From Patellaria atrata CBS 101060 (lineage: Eukaryota > Ascomycota > Dothideomycetes > Patellariales > Patellariaceae), in assembly GCA_010093705.1 (NCBI GenBank), contig MU006090.1, positions 252,056-316,055 on the forward strand: a DNA stretch of 64,000 nucleotides, read 5' to 3'. The position numbers and the translations under genes were made by a program. The notes under the pieces are model-generated. The model worked only from the letters and a program-made list of their open reading frames with translations, did no database searches and had not been told where the DNA came from. Below are positions 58,899 through 64,000 of this stretch, in pieces (within the stretch, counting starts at the first letter, position 1; every line of letters begins with the position of its first letter).

Positions 58899-59703
58899 NN
58901 NNNNNNNNNNNNNNNNNNNNNNNNNNNNNNNNNNNNNNNNNNNNNNNNNNNNNNNNNNNNNNNNNNNNNNNNNNNNNNNNNNNNNNNNNNNNNNNNNNNN
59001 NNNNNNNNNNNNNNNNNNNNNNNNNNNNNNNNNNNNNNNNNNNNNNNNNNNNNNNNNNNNNNNNNNNNNNNNNNNNNNNNNNNNNNNNNNNNNNNNNNNN
59101 NNNNNNNNNNNNNNNNNNNNNNNNNNNNNNNNNNNNNNNNNNNNNNNNNNNNNNNNNNNNNNNNNNNNNNNNNNNNNNNNNNNNNNNNNNNNNNNNNNNN
59201 NNNNNNNNNNNNNNNNNNNNNNNNNNNNNNNNNNNNNNNNNNNNNNNNNNNNNNNNNNNNNNNNNNNNNNNNNNNNNNNNNNNNNNNNNNNNNNNNNNNN
59301 NNNNNNNNNNNNNNNNNNNNNNNNNNNNNNNNNNNNNNNNNNNNNNNNNNNNNNNNNNNNNNNNNNNNNNNNNNNNNNNNNNNNNNNNNNNNNNNNNNNN
59401 NNNNNNNNNNNNNNNNNNNNNNNNNNNNNNNNNNNNNNNNNNNNNNNNNNNNNNNNNNNNNNNNNNNNNNNNNNNNNNNNNNNNNNNNNNNNNNNNNNNN
59501 NNNNNNNNNNNNNNNNNNNNNNNNNNNNNNNNNNNNNNNNNNNNNNNNNNNNNNNNNNNNNNNNNNNNNNNNNNNNNNNNNNNNNNNNNNNNNNNNNNNN
59601 NNNNNNNNNNNNNNNNNNNNNNNNNNNNNNNNNNNNNNNNNNNNNNNNNNNNNNNNNNNNNNNNNNNNNNNNNNNNNNNNNNNNNNNNNNNNNNNNNNNN
59701 NNN
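58899..59703. other. Assembly gap of 805 N
   Basis: Unresolved bases inside the transposon. It hides the end of the DDE domain and most of the C-terminus, and the true gap length may differ. Confidence 0.98.
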
Positions 59704-59963
59704 CGAAGCAGAAGAAGCAGATTGTTATACCACCAGCTATAGAACTCTTAGATAATATTACTGAGGTAGTAGAGGTAGAAACGGTCAATCCCACGACTGG
59801 TCGGCCCCGACGGCAATCACGACTGCCACAGAGATTTCAGAGCCCTGATATATAGATAGACGGAAAGTACAGCTTCTTATTCACAACATCATGAAATTTA
59901 GTATAGATATATCAAATATGGAGCGAGTTGCATCATTTTCAAAATCACTCTATGGGGTGCGAT

Positions 59964-60018
59964 TTTTGGGGGGCGACTGTGCACGGTCTGAAACCGTGCA
60001 CGACCTGAACAAGACCCT
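59964..60018 (-). repeat. Right terminal inverted repeat of Fot1/pogo element
   Basis: Reverse complement of the left end, with a similar paired GTGCACGG arrangement. It is followed by TA at 60019-60020. It ends about 150 bp from the methyltransferase start codon. Confidence 0.88.
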
Positions 60019-60167
60019 TAGTGTCTTGGCAAACCTTCTCCGCTCCACCCTACTGCCCATCCCCGCATTCTCCCCGCTTCAACTAACATTACGGTACCGT
60101 AGTCGAGAGTTAAGAATTGAAGAACAACGAGTGACTCTCGCAGCTTTGGATGTCCTGAGTCTTCATC

Positions 60168-61364
60168 ATGGCTGAAGCGTTAGATCAGCCTTCAGAAGCC
60201 CGCGAGGTAAGTTTCTTAATTTGTGCTGCAAGGGGAATTAAGTCTCTGGCAGGGGATGATCGGTCGTGGTGTTTGTACAACTGTTCAAGGGGCTTCTCTA
60301 TGTACAGTACTTGGAGTCGTTGCGACATTTTATCTCCCGTGCGGCTTTTATGGAATTCTTTTGTGATCGTAAAGCTCTACGTATAACCTACCGCTAGAGA
60401 GACTTTGGTCTCGCGTGTGTAACTGAAAACCGATATCTAACACATTAAATAGCGCCTTCGACAACACTTCCTGGGTCACGAGCCCTCTGAGCAGACATCT
60501 CAATGGGATGCGCTATGGAAGGCCGGTGATTTCCTACCTTGGGATCGTGGTGGCCCGAACCCTGCACTTATAGATATACTCAACGATCGGCGTGATCTGA
60601 TTGGGGATCCGTATGTTGTCCACATCGGAACTGAAGCACAAGGGCTGACTCTTCAGTAGTGAAATTGATGCTGCCCAAGATTCCGATTCGCAGAAGAGAA
60701 AAAGAGCACTAGTTCCTGGTTGTGGTAAAGGATATGATGTTCTTTTGCTGGCTAGCTTCGGGTACGATGCTGTGGGCTTAGATGTCAGCGAAAGTGCTCT
60801 TGAAGTCTGCAGGAAGTACGCTGCTAGCGATGAGATCGCGGGGAAGTATCCCGTCCGAGATCCTGCCTTAGGAAAGGGAGATGTAAAATTCGTACTTGGT
60901 GACTTCTTCAAGGATAACTGGGTCGACGAAGCCAATGAAGATTGGGCTGTGGGTAACTGGGATCTGATATACGACTACACCGTAGGGTGTCCTCTACACT
61001 CTCTCGTGGATTTACTGATATCGGCGAATAGTTCCTTTCCGCTTTGCCGCCTTCTCTCCGACCTGCTTGGTCAGGACGGATGTCTGATCTCTTAGCTGCG
61101 AACGGTATACTAATATGTCTCGAGTTTCCCACTTACAAGCCTCCATCGACTGGTGGTCCTCCATGGGCATTGCCACCTACGGTGTACTTACAACATTTGA
61201 GTCGACCAGGTGAAAAGATTGAATATGACGAAGAAGGATACGTCGTAGAGAGCGACAAGACCAACCAAATGGCGCTGAAGAGAATCGCTCATTGGCAACC
61301 GGAAAGAACACATGACGTAGGGAAGGGGACGGATTGGGTCAGCGTCTGGAAACACCAACAATGA
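60168..61364 (+). CDS. Thiopurine/thiol S-methyltransferase-family enzyme (TPMT fold)
   Basis: Four exons: 60168-60206, 60453-60610, 60657-60981 and 61032-61364, giving 284 aa; introns 246, 46 and 50 bp, phases closing. The start MAEALDQPSEARE-RLRQHF fits the family, followed by SQWDALWKAGDFLPWDRGGP (substrate-side helix), and the SAM-binding motif RALVPGCGKGYDVLLLASFG, acidic loop GLDVSESALE, GDFF, then DLIYDYTFLSALPPSLRPAW. TPMT-family fungal enzymes methylate thiols, halides or chalcogenides; the exact substrate cannot be read. The first intron is long (246 bp) and holds a TGTACAGTAC word at 60301-60310. The transposon lies about 150 bp upstream, so the promoter may have been altered. Confidence 0.85.
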
Positions 61365-61440
61365 ACGGTTGTGGTCCTGAAACCGTGGGTCACTTGATGA
61401 AATCCAGTACATAAGCTTTACAAAGGTTCATATAGCGGTT

Positions 61441-62547
61441 TTATATTTTCTTTCTTAGCGAATTGTAATGCTCGCCTAGTCCAAACCCATGCCGATAGTA
61501 TCCCAGCCAAATGTCTTTATCCTCATTCTTGTCACCGTCCGGAGCAATGACAACCACATTACCATCTCCATGTAAAACATGTATCTTCACTCCGTATGTT
61601 CGTGCTAGTGCGAGTAACTCCAGCTGTCCGCCCCACTCACCCGTCTGCTTGATCTTCCTAACGTAGTCCTGTAGAGGTTCCTCTAAGAAGGGTACAAAGT
61701 CGTCTGGATTGGACTCAATATAATCTGCCGCTGCTTCTCGAATAGTCTTATATGCTTCCGATTTATTGGGCAGATCTCCAGCTCTTTCGAGTTTTGGCCG
61801 AATCGAAGGTTGATCGGCAGGCGAGAGTCCCAGCCCAAGACAATCCAGCTGGTCTGCGAAGGCAGAATAGAGACAATGACCATCTGCCCGTACCTCTTTC
61901 TCTTGGAGGGCTCTTTCTTCTAACTGTTTATTCATACGTTTTCTTTCCAACTCCTTTTGATTTGGAAGATTTGCGGCTTCTTCTGCAGCGAGAACCGCAG
62001 CAGCCTTCTGTTCAGCAGCACGGCGAGCAAGGCGAGCCTTTTGGCGATTAGGTTTCTTACGTGCCTGAGGTTCTGGGGGGGGCGAATCTATGGACCGACC
62101 AGAGGAAAGGGATGGTGTGTCAATTTGACTGTTCTCACCGTTAGGCGTAGGGTATGAGGGTATGGCGGTGAGTGCTTCTGTAGCATCTCCATTGATATCC
62201 TCTGCGACTTCATCTTCCGATACCTGCTCATTAGGCCTATTACCGTCGAAGTTTGTCAATTCTAATAACTCTCTTGTATGTCGTTCTTTGAGCTCCGTTT
62301 CAAGTGTAGCACATTCATCATTTACACCTTTCCTAGTTTTCTTTGTCGCGGACTTCTTCTTCTGGGTTATTCTGGCTTGAAGATCCCTCTGCTCCTTACG
62401 GTGACGAGCTTGTAGCTCCTCCATGTGGTCCTCTGCGCGTTTTGACCTAAAAGTCTTGTTTACCGCATTGGAAGAGATGAAGTTGACGTCTGATGTTCGA
62501 ACTTCTTGCAGTTGTTCCGACGAAACTCCGTGCCTCGGCTTCTTCAT
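61441..62547 (-). CDS. OTU-domain deubiquitinase (Otu2/OTUD6-like)
   Basis: Single exon from the ATG at 62547, 368 aa; the upstream in-frame TTG at 62652 is not used. An N-terminal coiled coil (EELQARHRKEQRDLQARITQ) and a basic, Glu-rich helix are followed by an Arg/Ala-rich region. The OTU catalytic domain has VRADGHCLYSAFADQL (Asp and Cys nucleophile in DGHC) and, near the end, FGLGEHYNSL with the catalytic His. The fold and coiled coil match yeast Otu2 and animal OTUD6, linked to ribosomal protein ubiquitination and translation control. An alternative start is the ATG within MEELQARH; the leading 45 or so residues lack obvious domain support. Divergent from the SDR gene by 175 bp. Confidence 0.88.
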   Translation of the reverse strand: MKKPRHGVSSEQLQEVRTSDVNFISSNAVNKTFRSKRAEDHMEELQARHRKEQRDLQARITQKKKSATKKTRKGVNDECATLETELKERHTRELLELTNFDGNRPNEQVSEDEVAEDINGDATEALTAIPSYPTPNGENSQIDTPSLSSGRSIDSPPPEPQARKKPNRQKARLARRAAEQKAAAVLAAEEAANLPNQKELERKRMNKQLEERALQEKEVRADGHCLYSAFADQLDCLGLGLSPADQPSIRPKLERAGDLPNKSEAYKTIREAAADYIESNPDDFVPFLEEPLQDYVRKIKQTGEWGGQLELLALARTYGVKIHVLHGDGNVVVIAPDGDKNEDKDIWLGYYRHGFGLGEHYNSLRKKI

Positions 62548-62722
62548 GCTCCCTGTTGAAGCTCGGTGAGGTAAGGTGCTGTACAGTAAGAGCAGAGAAT
62601 TAATACATTCACAGGGGATTCTATACTTTAAAGAATAATTCTGCAGCTTCAAGATTGGGTTTCTAGTTTAGATAGCACTCTATCAGCCTACCTGTCTCTT
62701 GTGTTGAAATATTAGTGCGATT

Positions 62723-63741
62723 ATGGAGATCCCCGAACTCTTCTCTGTCAAGGTAAGTTTGCTTCGTCTCCTCTTCATCCTCTACATATTACGTCCCTTC
62801 AATTTTACTCTCGTTCCCATTGGTATAACACTATGAATGTTCTCTTAAACCCTTCTTAGGACAAAGTCGTCCTTGTCACAGGTGGTGCCAAAGGAATTGG
62901 CCGGATGATTTCTGAAGGGTTCGTCCGAAATGGTTCCAAAGTCTACATCTCCTCCCGCGATGCGAAAGCATGCGAAGCTGCCTGCAAGGAGTTGAACGCT
63001 CTAGGGAAGGGCTCAGCGCACTATATACCAGCGGATTTCTACAAATTAGATGATTGTAAGAAACTTGCCGAAGAGTTCGGGAAACGCGAGAAGAGTACGT
63101 AACATCAGCTCTTCCTACCTCTGCATGACCCTTTTAGACCATTTGTGAAAAACCCATCATATTCGAACATTCGTAGAAACCAGCGGTAGCATGATAAACT
63201 GACACACCTCTTCATAGAACTCGACATTCTTGTGAACAATAGCGGCTCCAACTGGGGAGCTGGTTACGATGAATACCCAGACAGTGCATGGATACGAGTC
63301 CTTACCCTCAACCTCCATCGAGTATTTACCGTAACTCAGCTTCTCACACCGTATCTTGAAGCCGCAGCTTCAAAATCATCGCCTTCTCGGATCATCAATA
63401 TCGGGTCAGTTGATGGTCTACGCGTCCCAAACCTCGAGACATACGCCTACTCTTCATCAAAGGCCGGGTTACACCACCTTTCTCGTGTACTAGCAAACCA
63501 CTTGGGAAGAAGAAATATTACCAGTAATACTCTGGCATGCGGCCCATTTGAGAGCAAAATGATGAAGGCTACACTGGAGAAGTTTAGAGAAAGTATTGAG
63601 TCAGCGGCACCCCTAGGTAGAATAGGGTCCCCAGAGGATGTAGCAGGAGCATGTATATTCTTAGGGAGCCGAGCGGGAGCATATATTAACGGAGCAACAA
63701 TCACCGTTGATGGAGGGACGGTTATCGGAAGTAAGTTGTAG
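62723..63741 (+). CDS. Short-chain dehydrogenase/reductase, classical, 262 aa
   Basis: Three exons: 62723-62752, 62860-63094 and 63218-63741; introns 107 and 123 bp, phases closing. The N-terminus reads MEIPELFSV-KDKVVLVTGG and AKGIG, giving the TGxxxGxG nucleotide-binding motif (TGGAKGIG). Other signatures are NNSG (usually NNAG), Ser in the active-site strand (INIGSVDGLR), and YSSSK as the catalytic YxxxK, followed by NTLACGPFESKM. A classical SDR of the FabG/RhlG group, reducing a carbonyl with NAD(P)H; the substrate is not known. The Ser in place of Ala in NNSG is a tolerated variant. Divergent from the OTU gene, 175 bp apart. Confidence 0.9.
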
Positions 63742-64000
63742 TGTGCTAACCGTATTTAACGAGTCACCGAAGACAAATGTAACATATAAAAGAGAACATT
63801 ATGTCACTCTCCCTTTGTCTCTTGTAACTGCCTTCTACTCGGTCATGGGATAGCGCCATCTCTCCACGCAAGTACCATGTACCTAGTCACAGTCCAATCT
63901 CCTCGTTTGCCATACAGTTACCGTGTACATCAGCGTTCTACTCCCACCTTTTGAAGCATTGCTGAGCATCCTCTGGTTATACAGTTCCGATATATGTACA
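63742..64000. other. 3' flank of the SDR gene
   Basis: 259 bases to the window end. No feature seen. Confidence 0.4.

Larger units (their letters stand above)
57864..60018 (+). mobile_element. Fot1/pogo-type (Tc1-mariner superfamily) DNA transposon
   Basis: About 2155 bp including an N gap, flanked by TA dinucleotides at 57862-57863 and 60019-60020 (the pogo-type target duplication). Terminal inverted repeats of about 55 bp (57864-57918 and 59964-60018) begin AGGGTCTTGTTCAGG and agree except for about four positions. A plus-strand transposase frame starts at 57985 with a psq/CENP-B-like helix-turn-helix (NITQTAKEYNCDRTKLSRRF) and continues to a DDE catalytic core. The element is interrupted by in-frame stops, so this copy cannot encode a full transposase. 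TIR divergence of about 7% suggests it is not brand new, but the ends are still recognisable. Confidence 0.88.

Overview
This window comes from the nuclear genome of a filamentous ascomycete (Pezizomycotina). The evidence is short introns (mostly 45-100 bp, GTRNGY donors, CTAAC/CTGAC-like branch sites), split reading frames that join only through those introns, a class I hydrophobin, the fungal cell-wall-integrity MAP kinase, SNF1 kinase, MAD2 and GUF1. Several small orphan proteins look like types I remember from Leotiomycetes, but the species cannot be fixed from sequence alone. I hand-spliced 26 host genes; in each multi-exon model the exon phases close exactly. One DNA transposon copy and one assembly gap are also present.

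Layout. 1-3.6 kb: F-box protein (cut by the window start), mitochondrial EngB-type GTPase, FMC1-like LYR protein and a 71-aa orphan. 3.6-8.6 kb: gene-poor stretch. 8.6-17.8 kb: small conserved protein, a large secreted repeat protein with a hydrophobic C-terminus, a membrane-anchored aspartic-protease-like protein lacking the first catalytic Asp, and a 129-aa hydrophilic protein. 18.4-24.3 kb: SLT2-type MAP kinase and a C2-domain protein resembling Inn1/Fic1 (cell wall and cytokinesis themes). 26.3-30.3 kb: cysteine-rich GPI-type surface protein and an allantoate-permease-family MFS transporter. 31.1-41.1 kb: SNF1 kinase, HFD1-like fatty aldehyde dehydrogenase, a six-hairpin glycosidase-like enzyme and a class I hydrophobin. 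44.0-49.2 kb: MAD2, GUF1 and a DHA1-type MFS transporter. 51.4-57.3 kb: an orphan Ser/Thr/Pro-rich protein, an RraA-like protein and a QDR-like MFS transporter. 57.9-60.0 kb: a Fot1/pogo transposon with intact-looking ends, RIP-like stop codons and an 805-base N gap. 60.2-63.7 kb: a TPMT-family methyltransferase, an OTU deubiquitinase and a short-chain dehydrogenase.

The genes are mainly housekeeping and signalling genes interspersed with accessory surface or transport genes. I see no biosynthetic cluster, CRISPR, viral remnant or operon-like unit. Functional themes recur: mitochondrial translation and assembly (EngB GTPase, FMC1, GUF1), cell surface (repeat protein, pseudo-protease, Cys-rich GPI protein, hydrophobin, SLT2 pathway) and efflux or uptake (three MFS carriers). 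Divergent pairs with short shared promoters include EngB/FMC1 (135 bp), OTU/SDR (175 bp) and MAD2/GUF1 (341 bp). The transposon sits between the divergent QDR-like MFS and methyltransferase genes.

The most notable items are the catalytically incomplete protease-like receptor, the orphan repeat surface protein, the RIP-marked transposon with palindromic sub-repeats in its ends, and a recurring TGTACAGTAC word in non-coding DNA. No clearly new multi-gene system was found.
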